Shown here one piece after another: positions 12,675-24,453 of a stretch of 64,000 nucleotides of DNA. Within the stretch, counting starts at the first letter, position 1, and each line of letters starts with the position of its first letter. The position numbers and the translations under genes were made by a program. This stretch comes from Burhinus oedicnemus. Taxonomy: Eukaryota > Chordata > Aves > Charadriiformes > Burhinidae. The stretch lies in NCBI GenBank assembly GCA_008921705.1, contig VFFE01007215.1, positions 1,213,669 to 1,277,668 of the forward strand, read 5' to 3'. The notes below the pieces were generated by a model. The model was not told the origin of the DNA. It made no database searches and saw only the letters and a list, made by a program, of their open reading frames with translations.

Positions 12675-14810
12675 CTCCCCCTGAAAACAAGGTTCTGTAG
12701 AGTCCTGGTGCAAGGAATTCAGCAGTTGCAGAAATTACTGAGGGGACATTTGGTCTTTGTGAAGCGCTACCCTGCACTGCTACGGTGGCAGTATATGATT
12801 AATATTGCAATTAATAGCTCATGTTTCTTCCCTGTGCACCCAGATACTGAGCTGTCTGAAACCTGATTCAAGAGATCTTGCTGCAGCTGCAGTGTTCTTG
12901 GTACAACTCCCCTGTGCTTTTATAACGCAGTAACTAATATTTCAATGCTATTCTAGTCCCAAAGTCCCCAAATCTTATTTTGTCTTCTCTTTTTTTTTTC
13001 CTTTTTTTCCCCCATTTTCTACAAATAACTTTTGCTGCAAGGATGTGAATACTCTCTCCATGTCGATGAAGGTGTATCTAATGCTGAGCTCTGTTATTTC
13101 TGTATTTCCACACTGAATTCTAGAGCATGACAGCAATTCCCTCTGTCCTCTGAGACAAGGAAGAAACTCATACCATGAAAGATTGAAAGAGTTTGGGCTG
13201 TTGAAGGTCCTTTACAAAATCTTTTCATCCGGCTCTAGAATCTGCCCAAGCCCAAACATTTCATGTATGATGGAGAATTTTTGCTTTGCTTTCATGTGCT
13301 GTAGGATTTTGAGAACATTAAGGAGCTTTCTGGGAGCACATTTAGTTACTCACAAAAGTGTAAATTCAGGATAGCTTGGGTTTTTTTGGTAAGTTTGCTG
13401 AGGGCTTAACTCAGCAGATACAGTTTTTTTTAATGGCTCCCTGAGAAATATGCAAGATACAGGCTGTGAGTTTGCTCTCCTACCAAAAGGGGCGTTTTCT
13501 CCTCCTTGAATAGCTAGTACAAATATCTTCATGCCTCGTCTATGAACATCATGTCCTATCAGGAAAATCTGTTTTCTCAGTAACCAAGACAAATATTTGC
13601 TCTGTTTGCAATTTCATGTGCTATCATGTGATAACAAGACTGTTATTTGGAAAAACTTTGTTGATTTTAATTCTTATAATTACAGTGCTTGCTTAGTTGT
13701 CTGTTGAAATGTTCTTTGGTCCCCAAGGCCATTTTTATGTAAAGCCAAACTCAGTAACAAGTATTTTTATATCTTATTTGAATTGCTATCAGCATATGAA
13801 GTTTTTTGCTATTTGTAAACTTTTCTATCAGTTCAGTTAAAATTTGAAACATAAATTTAGTTCAACTAGCATCATCTGAAGTGTATGTACTTCATTTTTA
13901 CATTCATTTTGTCAGCTATACATCCCCCATACCATATGGTACGATACTCTCACAGAGAAGCTGAATCTTTTCTGCATGGTAATTGTTTTCATTTCTATTA
14001 AAAGAGAAAGGCACAAATAATAGGTACAGTGAAGACATGCAATCTTTGGCATGTCACTAAATCCTTGGTGTCTATTAAAACCCCACCTAAACTTGCAATT
14101 CCCTTGACAGAGCACGTAGGAAGGCCTTTCTCCATCTGCTGCTTTGCTGATGAGATGCCAAATGTCTTTACAGATACTCTCATAGAAAAGGAAGGAAGTG
14201 CAATTACAGGAATCATGCTCTTAAAAGCACCATTTGAAGGAAAAAAAAATTGTGAAGTGATTTTATATATACTAGATCACTTCAGAGAATGATTACAAAT
14301 GATGTTCATTTACAATAGAAAAGAGTGATAACTGATTTTTATATATTGATGTATATAAATGATGATGTTTGAAATGTCCATCATTCAGCTGCTAATTCAG
14401 CTGTCCTCTTGCCTTTAAATTTACAGTCTAGCACAGAATAAGAAAATAGCTTTTAGCGAGTTTAAACAAATCTAGTAGAATTAACTGAATCTGATTATTT
14501 TAATGAGGACCAATGCTTTAAATACTAGGAAAATATTAAATCTTATCATCAAATATTTCCCTCAACCACATCTAGAACAGCTTTATACAGTGGCATTGTA
14601 TTGTTAGATGTATGCATGCAGATGTGCTTTCAAAACAACAGCAAATTGTTACAAAAGACACACTACTTGTTTTGCTCGTTTGCAATGCACTGGTATGGAA
14701 TTAAAGCATTCCTTCAGAGACTGAAATGATAATTATACCTTTTTTTTTGGTAACATCTAAACCAAGATGTCCGGAGCCAATCCGCTGGCATCTTTTGACA
14801 TTTTTGTTGA

Positions 14811-14824
14811 TTTTTTTTTTTTTT
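14811..14824. repeat. Poly-T tract
   Basis: An uninterrupted run of 14 T lies in AT-rich non-coding DNA. Confidence 0.9.
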
Positions 14825-15972
14825 AACAGAAGTAAAAATGACAAACAAGATTCAAGCAGTTTTAGACGGGGATTTCTTTCATATTCACAACCGTTTGCTT
14901 GAATTGAAGTGCAATCTTAAAAGCATCAAGTTGCTGAAAGACTGTCTATGAAAATAAAACTGTCTTTGTGAACCATAGGTGATACATTTTCCGTGTTCTC
15001 AAATATAGGTGTAAATTGAAACAGAGTAAAACTAGCAAGAGCAAACAGGGAAAGAATTAAAACACTATGTCTTTGTTGTTTCATTTCCTTTACTACAGAG
15101 TGCAATCAATACTTTACAACAGGGTTAATATGGTCTCTTCAAACATGCTATTATTCTTTCAAAATAGCACAATAACTTTATTAGTTATGCTGTCTGCAGT
15201 CTTTCCAATGTGACAGGATTGTGTGGGTGTTCAGATTGTAAGTAATTTTCTTGGTGCCCTCTGTTGGAGTATTTTCCGTGAGTGCTAACAATAGCAGCTA
15301 GCACCACACAGCTGCAGGAAATTGGAGTGGTGGAAGTTCTAATTCTAATTAGTATAATTAACACAAACAAAAAACCAACCCACACTGAGAGACTTACTGT
15401 TTCTGCTTAGTAGTTAGTGAATATTCACATTCCACATCTGCCAGTCCTTTACTATTCAAGTGAGGTTGTAGTGGTTGATTTATTTTTTTTTTTTCCAGCT
15501 TCAGTGACATTCAGGTGCACTGAAAGGTATTTTAAAACATAGCCTAGAGACTGATTTGGTAACTCGTTGTTTGTGTTCCTTCTTGTACCTTACTTGTGGA
15601 AAGTGTCTGTTTTGTAAATAAATAAACGTGAGCAAGCATTGGCCCAATTTGGTGTAGCAGTGCCTCCTGGTTTTGGTTTCAGATGAATTCTGTGTTTGCA
15701 AGGCAGGAATAGAGATTACTTCCTTTGCAAGATAATCAAGATTCAGCAAGTTTAGAAACAATCCGTGTGACCAGCTACACCACTGTATCGAACGCCTCAA
15801 TCAAATGGTCCATGACCAGCCTTTGGGAGGGGCGGAAGAATGCCATCAAACTTATTGTTCAGGGACATGTGAATATCCTAGAGACTCACTTCAGAACTGG
15901 CTTGGATCCCATGGTCCCAGGGACTATCATCCTACGTAATTTTGTCAACATCCTAATCCTGAGCAAAAATCC

Positions 15973-15991
15973 TTTTTTTTTTTTTTTTTTT
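15973..15991. repeat. Poly-T tract (19 T)
   Basis: This is the longest homopolymer in the window. A chance open frame at 15725-16117 reads through it as poly-Phe, which argues against that frame being a gene. Confidence 0.9.
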
Positions 15992-18900
15992 AAAGCTTGC
16001 TCATGTCTTGGTGTTCAAACCACCTGCACATCACTATTTCTGCTTATAATCCAGGGTGCCAGTTTTTCATTTGTCTTGGATCATACGTATCACTTTAGTA
16101 AAAGGGCAGAAATGTGATGCATTTGCTTGCTTACAATGGGAAGTACCTCAGCTACAAGTAGCTGCGTTCGTGTAGCAAAGTGCTACTCAGCACTACCTTG
16201 GCATGCAAAGGAAGACTCAGTGGCATTTGGTACCACTGAAGAAAAGTGTTACCTATATGGCTGGTCCCAATGGACAAAATATGGCAGAAGTCGTAATCTG
16301 AGAGGGGATTAGTTAATACAGAAAGGACAGATGTGTTGGGTGGTGCTTATGAAAATGGAAGAATTGAAGAAAATGTTATCTTTTGCAATTATGTTGGTCT
16401 TGGGCAATCCTGACTGCCTCACCTGCCAAAGTCAGAAGTGGTCATATCTGCACAATGTGATAATTTTTCTATCCCTTTTCTTGTCAAGATTGAGTCAATC
16501 ATCATGTGACAGACCACCCATGTGTAAAAAGATATATGTCTGGTGGGAGCTGATATGGAACCTGCAGACAGGCTTATTGGTTTTGAAAAGCAAGTAATTT
16601 TCCATTAATACTTCCTGTAGAGGATAAGGCCCTGATACCTTTCAGATGAGCTGTAATTAGGCCATTATTTGAGGTCTCAGATACTGCAGCTGATAACTGC
16701 AAGTTATAGTCTTTTTCTAAATTGCCCTTTCATCTTTCAGTCTGGCTTTGTGTCTGGATATAGCACTGAATGAATCACTCATGTTAATTAACAGTCAGTA
16801 TATTAGCTGCATGAGTTGTTTATAATTCCTTCTCTCTATGTCAGCCTCACCTCAGATATCCATTATTGATAGTAAACTGTTTTACAGAAGAACCCACTCT
16901 ACAGTTGGGTACTGTGCAAATATGTAAAAAACACAAACCCGCAAAGCATAGAATCTAAAGAAAGATAGAATTAATGACCTTATTACTCCAATCTGAATCT
17001 CTGTAACAGCAGCTAATTCTTAATACAGGAGTTTTGTTTCTGCAACTTACCTATTCCTTAGTGGTTTCTCATTCTTTCTATGATGTGGTCCAAAGAGCAT
17101 GTATTTTGTCAATTATTTTTAAATGGAACAAGTACAACATTTGTAGTAGCCCTTTTTATGTAAAAGGATCTAACTTTGGCACTTGCATTATTACTAGGAT
17201 TGCCACAAATGTACATTGCTCAATTATAATACTCTGAAATATTCATTTGGGGTCCAGTAGTTCATCTATGCTTCTTTCCAAGTGTTTCTTATATGATCAC
17301 TTACCCTTAAGTAATTAGCAAGAATCAGCTATTCTGAACTAGAGTTAGTAGTCCTTGGTATGGATCTCACAAAAAATCATACATTCCCCAAGAACTACAG
17401 AGAAAAGAGAGAGTTAGATATACAGAAAGAAAGAATTAAACACACAGAATAATTAAAAGTGCACAAGCATCAGTGAATTAATAAGAATATACTCTCATAC
17501 ACCCATTTTCTTACTAGGAGTTGTAAGGAACTTGGGAGTGAGAGATTGAGATGTTTGTAAGAGTCTTCTGAGGGATGTAAATAGATAGGACACCATAAAA
17601 AAACAGAGAGCTAGAGGAAAAGAAAAAAGCTTACCAGGTTTTCCAGAGGGTTGGAAGAAAATGAAACGGCAGCGACCAGCAGAAGTTGGGAAGGCTGCAG
17701 GCGGATGAGGGCAGAGCCTCAGAGCCTGAGCAATCGCCGTTTGGCTTTTTTTCTGCTGCGGAGCTGGACCTGCAGTAAGGACTGAGGGCCTGGGAGCAAA
17801 GAAGAGAGGAATGAGATAAATCCCAAGGGGAGAGGCGTGGAGAATTTCATCTGGGATAAACAGGAAGGCAAAAGATTGAAAAGAGCTTTTATGACGGAGT
17901 ACTCTATGAGTGGAACAGGACGCGGCGCAGTGCGAATGCCCTGTAGCTGAGGTGTGCGCTACCTCTACCAGCGTGGTGAGGCAGCGCTGGATGGAGAATT
18001 GCCCTTCTAAAGCACTATGCAAATAGTTTGTTAAGACAGTATTTTGTTTAAGGTTAATCAAGGGAATTGCAAACCAAGTTCTGACTGATTAGTCCTGTCA
18101 GAAACCTGGCTCCGTGTGTCAAGTGTTTGCACTGCCTTAACCAACAGAAGCATCCTGACTGCGTAGGCTTTTGTGTTTGTTTTCCCTCCAACTGGTGATA
18201 CCCTTGATCTAGAGTAGATAAAAGTATTAGGTGAGAAGTGTTAAAATGCATCTAATTACACTGCATTTACACCTGCAGTTAGCCTGATAGAGGTCATACA
18301 GTTAAAAAAATCCAACAGATAAACAGAAAACATTCTCATGGTTTTCTGAGTTTTATTCTCCTTAAGTGGCTGCTTGCATGGACCTCTGTCAGGACATAGC
18401 TAACTGGAGCAGAAAGATATCACCACTTCTCGCTACCTGCTGCTGAATGCTAGCAGAAGATAACTGCACATTCTCTACTACAAAGTCGTTCAGGTAAGCC
18501 TTATCTGATAGTCACCTGTAGCAGACCGAGTTTGCAGGGAAGCAGGTGAGGCACATCCCCTTGATCCATGCCGCCAGCTCAGTAGAGTGCCAGGAGGTGT
18601 CTTAAAATATTTCATCTGTTTGAAACTGAGTGTGTATCTGTACTTTACATGGTAGTTGTGGTAGCGGAATAGTTTCTGTTTTGTTCCTCTCTCAGTCTTG
18701 CAACAGCCAGTAATAAATAACTTCAGTCAGTAGCAGTAAAGATAGAAAAATAAAATTGTAGCTAGTATACCATATGTTGACTTGCAGCTAGGATGCAAAC
18801 CCTGACTTCAATAACATCTGTGTGAAACAGCTCTGCTATCCAGCTGCCATCACAGTTTTCTCTTTGGAAAAAGGAAAATATGTTTCTACATCTGAGTTCA

Positions 18901-20492
18901 TTTGAGGTACAAGCTCCAGAGGGGCCACTTCTAGCATTATGTTTTCTGAAAACTTATGCCAATCGTCAGTAAGACTTCAGATGTACCAGTAAACTTGTTA
19001 TATAGAATGTTACTGTACTAAATATTTGGTGTGTGCTTGCTGTGAAACAAACCTGATTTTTGACCCCTTAGGTTTAGATGCAATAGGCATATGGCCCTGA
19101 CGTTGTTGTCTTCACTGAATATTTACTGTTGCGTAAGACTGATCAGGGAATTCTGTGGCTTCATGGAAGGGAGAAAATACTTAAGTTATGAACTTTCCAG
19201 AACTGAAGTTTTTATGCTGAGAATTACTGTATTATAGGGAGTAGTTTTAGAATTACCGTGGAAGTGGGTGTCATGGTTCTGCAGTTGAGCTGGTCACAGC
19301 ATTCCAATATTTTTTTTTTTTCTGTTGAAATGTATTGGTTCACAAGTGTGCTGTTTCAACAGAACATTTTGAGAGAGGTTCTCGCATCATCATTAGCACA
19401 AGCACCCGTCATGGTCAGTTCCCTTTTCTGATGACTCGGAGCAAAGGATTTCACGCATCTGAATTTCTTCTGCTTATGGCCTGTGATCCTTACTGCGAGA
19501 ATCTACACCATGCGTGTTTCTATGTTTTTCTTTGCATGCTGGTTCTTAGGATCATTCAAAACAAAACAAACAAAAAACCTCAACCTCAAACCTAAAGAGT
19601 TATTTCTTTCTAAGCTAAACTCACCTCATGCCACGGTTACCCTTCAGATATCTGTTTATTTTAAATAGAGCTATGCAAGGGATATTATTTGTTTAGCAAC
19701 TGCAGGTCAAACAAAACTGTATTAGTGTGGCTTATGGGATGCATTAGTAGTATTACAGCATCTCAGAGCTTTGTCATGAGTTAGAGCCATGTGGTGTTTC
19801 CTGCTGCATCCTCAATGCAGGAAAAGAGCCCCTCCTTCAAAGATGAGATGGTCTAGGACAAAGGACACCAAACACGTACAAACAGGTCTGAAAGTAAAAG
19901 GGAAAAATGTCTTAGTGACTGAACATTGGTTGCTCAGCTGGTTTTGAGGATACCTTCATATAAAAGAAATACTGGAACTGGTTATGTACTTGGAGTCCTG
20001 GTTCTCACATTCTCTGGAGAGGAAAAAATAGCTTGGAAGCAGATTTATCTGTGCCTACAAGTTCTTGATTGCATTGAAATTCCATTGAAGACCAGAAGTA
20101 TTTACAAAATACTTCTTCTTTTCCTAATGTGAAAGAAAGATCTTGGCTTATGCTGCTATTACTTATTTTGCACTCCCAGACGCTCTTGATTTGCATGTAA
20201 TTTCTAAATTTTTTTTAAATTATTTTTCCATATAGGAATGCCTTCAGATTGCCAAGGGCCTGCAAACTGTAGAGAAAAGCAGGATGGCATATCAGTTTAT
20301 TGCTGCTCCTGCTGGTATTTGTGATGAGATGCCAATGATAGGCTGGGTAAGGTCTGTGGTGCCCCTGCCCCCCCTTTCTGGCACTGCAGAAGCTATAAGG
20401 GAACCCCCCAGAATGTCTGTGTGCTGCACAGGAACGTGCTGTCCCCACCCCTCCACAGACGCAGCGCACCCACAAATGTATAAGCACAGATG

Positions 20493-20525
20493 GCCCCGAG
20501 CTCAGCTGGTGTAAATCAGCGCTGC
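20493..20525. repeat. Short fragment resembling an amniote palindromic (MITE-like) repeat
   Basis: GAGCTCAGCTGGTGTAAATC matches from memory the arm of a widespread palindromic repeat of sauropsid genomes whose arms read 'CTCAGCTGGTGTAAATC...'. Only one arm is recognisable. A more complete degenerate copy is at 31612-31680. Confidence 0.4.
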
Positions 20526-21779
20526 CCGTCCAGCAGACAGTACGTACTTGCTGTAAATAGATGCTGTGCGTTATATATCTGTGTCAGTGTAAAACCACAT
20601 GCCTGCAGTACCGGAGCTGAGAACTCAAATCTATAAAACTCAGGCAAGTAAAATTAAAGTTGCAGTCACTTGCTCCCCTTGACATACAAAATATGGTAAT
20701 TCATTACATGTTTATTTTTAGTGCACGTACAATGCAACATAAGGGACTTAATGTTGCCATGGGAACCATAACTTTGAATTCCTGACTTTTTATGCCTTCA
20801 TTTTTTTCCTACTATGTTTTATTAAAAAAAAAAAAAGTGTATAGAAAGACTACGGACAAAAAAATATTGGACAAAAATCCAGTTAGTGGTACACTGATGT
20901 GATTAGCATCGGGGGGAGAATAACAAAATTAAAATAATGTCAGTTTTAAATAGTAAACAAAATTATAATTGGCAAAACATGATGAGTTTGAATACAACTA
21001 AATGGATCTGGCAACTAGATCCCATACTGTCACATATATGTCTGTCTCAGATTTTATATGTCTGCCCCAAATTTTATTGAACTAGCACCTGAGCATGATC
21101 ATTTGTCTGCCAGTCTGTTGCAATGGGAAAACAAATAGCTATCCAAAGGAACAGAAAAAATGGATCTATACTCCTGCATGGAGATTCAGTCTTAGCTCTG
21201 AAAATGGTGAAAGGTTAATTTTTGTCTGTATGTTTCGGGGTTTTTTTAATTCTTTTTTTCTCTCTCAAAACATCCTGAGGCTGTTCTATTCTGTCTGTAT
21301 TGCAGTCTACAACGTAGCCTGTAAAGAAAGAGTATTACTACCACTGTACCATTTTGTAACTCTAGAAAGATAAAGACACAGTAGTAGATATGTTATAGAC
21401 ACTTTTAAAATTATAGTCAGTATTGCTCATTAAGGAAGAGGTCCTTCCTTCAGCTCCTTGGAAAACTGAGATTTCACTACTATCCTGTGGGCTCCAAAGA
21501 AAAAGTATGTAAGACCTATACTTTGTCTCTAATCTCTCCAAAGGAAGGAGCTGATACTGATGGAGAAGGTTCATTGCTGTGCCTTGGATTTCCATCCAGC
21601 CATAATCCCTGACTAACATAATTCCATCTGTGTGAATTTTACACCTTATACAGTTAACAGCAGCTTGAAGAAAGTCTGATGCAGCATCTCAGAAGACGTT
21701 ATTTACAAACACTGAACAAACATGCAGTGGCCTTGCTGTACCTATAATGCTTTGGCTGGTTTCTAAGAGTTTCTGAAAC

Positions 21780-21814
21780 ACAGTGAATAACTATTTACAG
21801 TGAATAAACTATTT
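21780..21814. repeat. Near-perfect tandem duplication (17/18-bp unit)
   Basis: ACAGTGAATAACTATTT (21780-21796) is followed directly by ACAGTGAATAAACTATTT (21797-21814). The two differ by a single A insertion. Confidence 0.8.
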
Positions 21815-24435
21815 GACAAACTATTAGAAGCATACTAGTTGATCCCTATTTAGTGCACAGGTATAATTGACAGGTCACAGAAAACTAGTGCGTTATTACT
21901 TCTATGCTTTATTGGATGGCGGTGTCACCAAAGAACATCCCAGGGGGAGATAAGCACAACCTTTAAATATAAAAGGATACAAAAAGTTAGCTATGCATAA
22001 AAGATACTGCCAAATATGCATGTTCTATTTTTAAAGCTCAGAGATGCATCTTTCAGCTTATTAGTATCAAAATAATGTCTGGAAGAATATGCAGACATTG
22101 CACGTCTGTACCAGACTCTCCTCTGAAGAGTTTGGGTCACTTGCAATAGCTACTGGGGCCTGAGTTTCTGTAGTGGCATCACAGATCTATTTGGGCAAGC
22201 ATATTGTAGATTGAGTACATAAATAATACACAAGTAACATCCAGAACTGTGCTTATCTGTTCACACATTTTCTCTATGAACAGATTTCTACATGAACAAA
22301 AAGGACAGTGCCGGTTTTATCCGGTGTAACGCTGAAGTAATCTTCTGTAATCATTCAAGTTACCCGTGAACCATGACCACGTTCGCTGCCTAAGACCGCT
22401 CCTTCCCCACGAAGGCTGTGCTGCAGCGTCTACCCATGGCTAGCCATGTGGTCATATTGTTTCTCTCTGAAGAACATCCATCTTAAGGCTGTACTTAAAC
22501 AAGCCCGGGCAAGATTTTAAATTCCCTCTTCCAAGCAACCACTTGTGATTGATCTATGCTGTTACTGTTGTCTTTCTCTCGGACAGTGTAACATTTCAGG
22601 TTTTGTTGTAAGCTACCTTTATTCAGAAACAGAGCAAGAATCATTCGCAGGTATTTTTTAATCAGTCTGTTGATAAATCTGTCTTTGGGAAAATGGTAAG
22701 GGTTCCAGTCTCCCGGTTCAGTATATGCTGTTTATGGTTTTGTTAACTTTACTGCAGTGATATCCAAGGCATCGAGGCTTACTAATCATCATGGGTGTTC
22801 TCGAGGACTGGGAAATCCTGGATAACAGGACTGCTGCTGGAGGGAATGTTCTTCTCAGACAGCTGCCCCGAATGCTGGTCTGCTACTCTATTGGTGGTGC
22901 CACCAGTTTCCTTTATTCTTGCACACATCAAAATACTGTGAAGAAATCACACGGCCTCTTTTAAAATCTGATTACAATCACCTGACTGCTCAGACTAGTT
23001 TCTGTTGATTAAAAAAATTGGCTGTATATTAGGGATTATTAGAGAGCTCAGAGCATTTTAAAGGGATACAGCTGTTTTTCTATGCACTGTGATCTTTTTC
23101 CCTTGCATTCATAACCCGCGGTCCATCCTCTGCTACGCTGTGGAGCCTAAGAGAAAGTCGAACAAAACGCTTCTTTGTACTCTCTCCCTTCAGCCCTGGC
23201 TCTGCCCTCAGTTCCAGGCTCATGTTTGTACACAAAAGCATACACATCATTCATAGTGGCAGAAGCAAATCTGGATGAGCCGGGTCCCTTGCGGATGTGG
23301 AGCCAGAGGGCATGATCAAGCATGCAGTTGTTGTTGACTGATGGCGCGCTCGCACAATGTGAAGCTGAAGTAATTCTTTCTACTCGATAGTTTAGCTTAT
23401 TGTTAAAAGAAAATTGCTTGGGTTTTATTTGGGTAATGTGCCTGCTGGAGGGGGTGTGCACAAAAGTATTTGCATCTGAGAGCAGTGAGACGCATAATAT
23501 TAGTGTGATCATGATGTCGTCTTATTAGGAAGACAACTTGTCCTTTTTTGTCAGTGAATTGCAAAGATCTGTCAAGGCCCAGTTTAATCTACTCCCTGTA
23601 ATAGGATTTGTCTGTAGCTTGAGGAAACAGAAGCTTGTAATGCATAGGGTTATTAAGAGTGGGATGTAAGCTATTTGAGACTCTTTAATAAAATATAATA
23701 TCAGTATATTCGATGAATACGGAGAGAAAGATCTAAATATTTCTCGTCACAACCTGCAAATGTCTTGGGAGAGGAGAATGATACCAATTAAAACAAGGAG
23801 AAAAAACGAAATGGCACTCTGATTTCCAGCCTTCCTCAAAGTTAAATATTGATGTAAGCTAGAGTTCAATCCAAGAATCTCATCACCCTTGCTGTAACCA
23901 TTAAACTAAATCCCTGCCCCATTCCAAGACAAGGTTAAAGCATTTAGGGAACCTTGCGAACAACAGCTTTAGTTGCTTTCATGTACACCCATGCGTAGCC
24001 CTTTTGCAAACAAGGCAGTTTTAAACAAGGAAAGATGCAGCTGCCAGGAGGTACAAAGTATTCTGCCCTGTGAATTGCTTCACTTCATATGTAACAAGCT
24101 TTGAGAGAGTTGAAAGCATTTGCAGTCCCAAACCTCACTCACCTCCTCCCTCGGTGCCTTGACAGGAAACACAAAAATCGAAAGCTTTAATTGCCTCTTT
24201 CTAGAGGGAGTTTTGGTGTCCGGAGCAAGCAATCAACACAAAGTGATTGAATTTTTTTGTGGATAGAGTCATTAGGCACAGGGCTCTGTTTCGTATGCTC
24301 CTGAGCATTAAGGTACACTGCGGTAGGAAACAGACTGCTCTAACATAACATTTCTGATCCTCCTCCGCAAACACGGTTATACCCATCACATGTACAGTCA
24401 TATCCCTGTTATTGGAGATTCCTGGAAAGAAGTAA

Positions 24436-24453
24436 CTTAAAGTAAAGTAAAGT
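24436..24453. repeat. Short (AAAGT)n microsatellite
   Basis: About three and a half AAAGT units occur in a row. Confidence 0.75.

Larger units (their letters stand above)
1481..20490. other. Gene-poor AT-rich stretch, no supported coding gene
   Basis: No frame in this interval has recognisable protein similarity, a convincing exon with flanking splice sites in a sensible frame, or length beyond chance. Listed separately are the A-rich and poly-T tracts, small tandem duplications and possible MITE-like fragments. Slightly more CpG-containing DNA occurs at about 17.63-18.0 kb, where one weak minus-strand candidate exon is discussed in the findings. The interval lies upstream of the minus-strand signal-peptide gene, so distal enhancers or alternative 5' exons are possible but not demonstrable here. 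Confidence 0.6.

Noticed and set aside
14029..14292. 87-codon plus-strand frame with protein-like composition
   Set aside because: No recognised similarity, no flanking splice sites checked as convincing, and length within chance expectation.
15725..16117. 130-codon plus-strand open frame
   Set aside because: It reads through a 19-T tract as poly-Phe and overlaps a minus-strand chance frame; no domain.
17495..18061. 188-codon minus-strand open frame as a protein gene
   Set aside because: No domain or sensible composition is seen, and internal splice-like sites suggest at most a non-coding exon. The length is near what chance allows in this locally GC-richer patch.
23147..23512. 121-codon minus-strand frame starting with a hydrophobic stretch (MITLILCVSLLS)
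   Set aside because: Only the first dozen residues look signal-like. The rest has no recognisable domain, and no splice or promoter context supports it.
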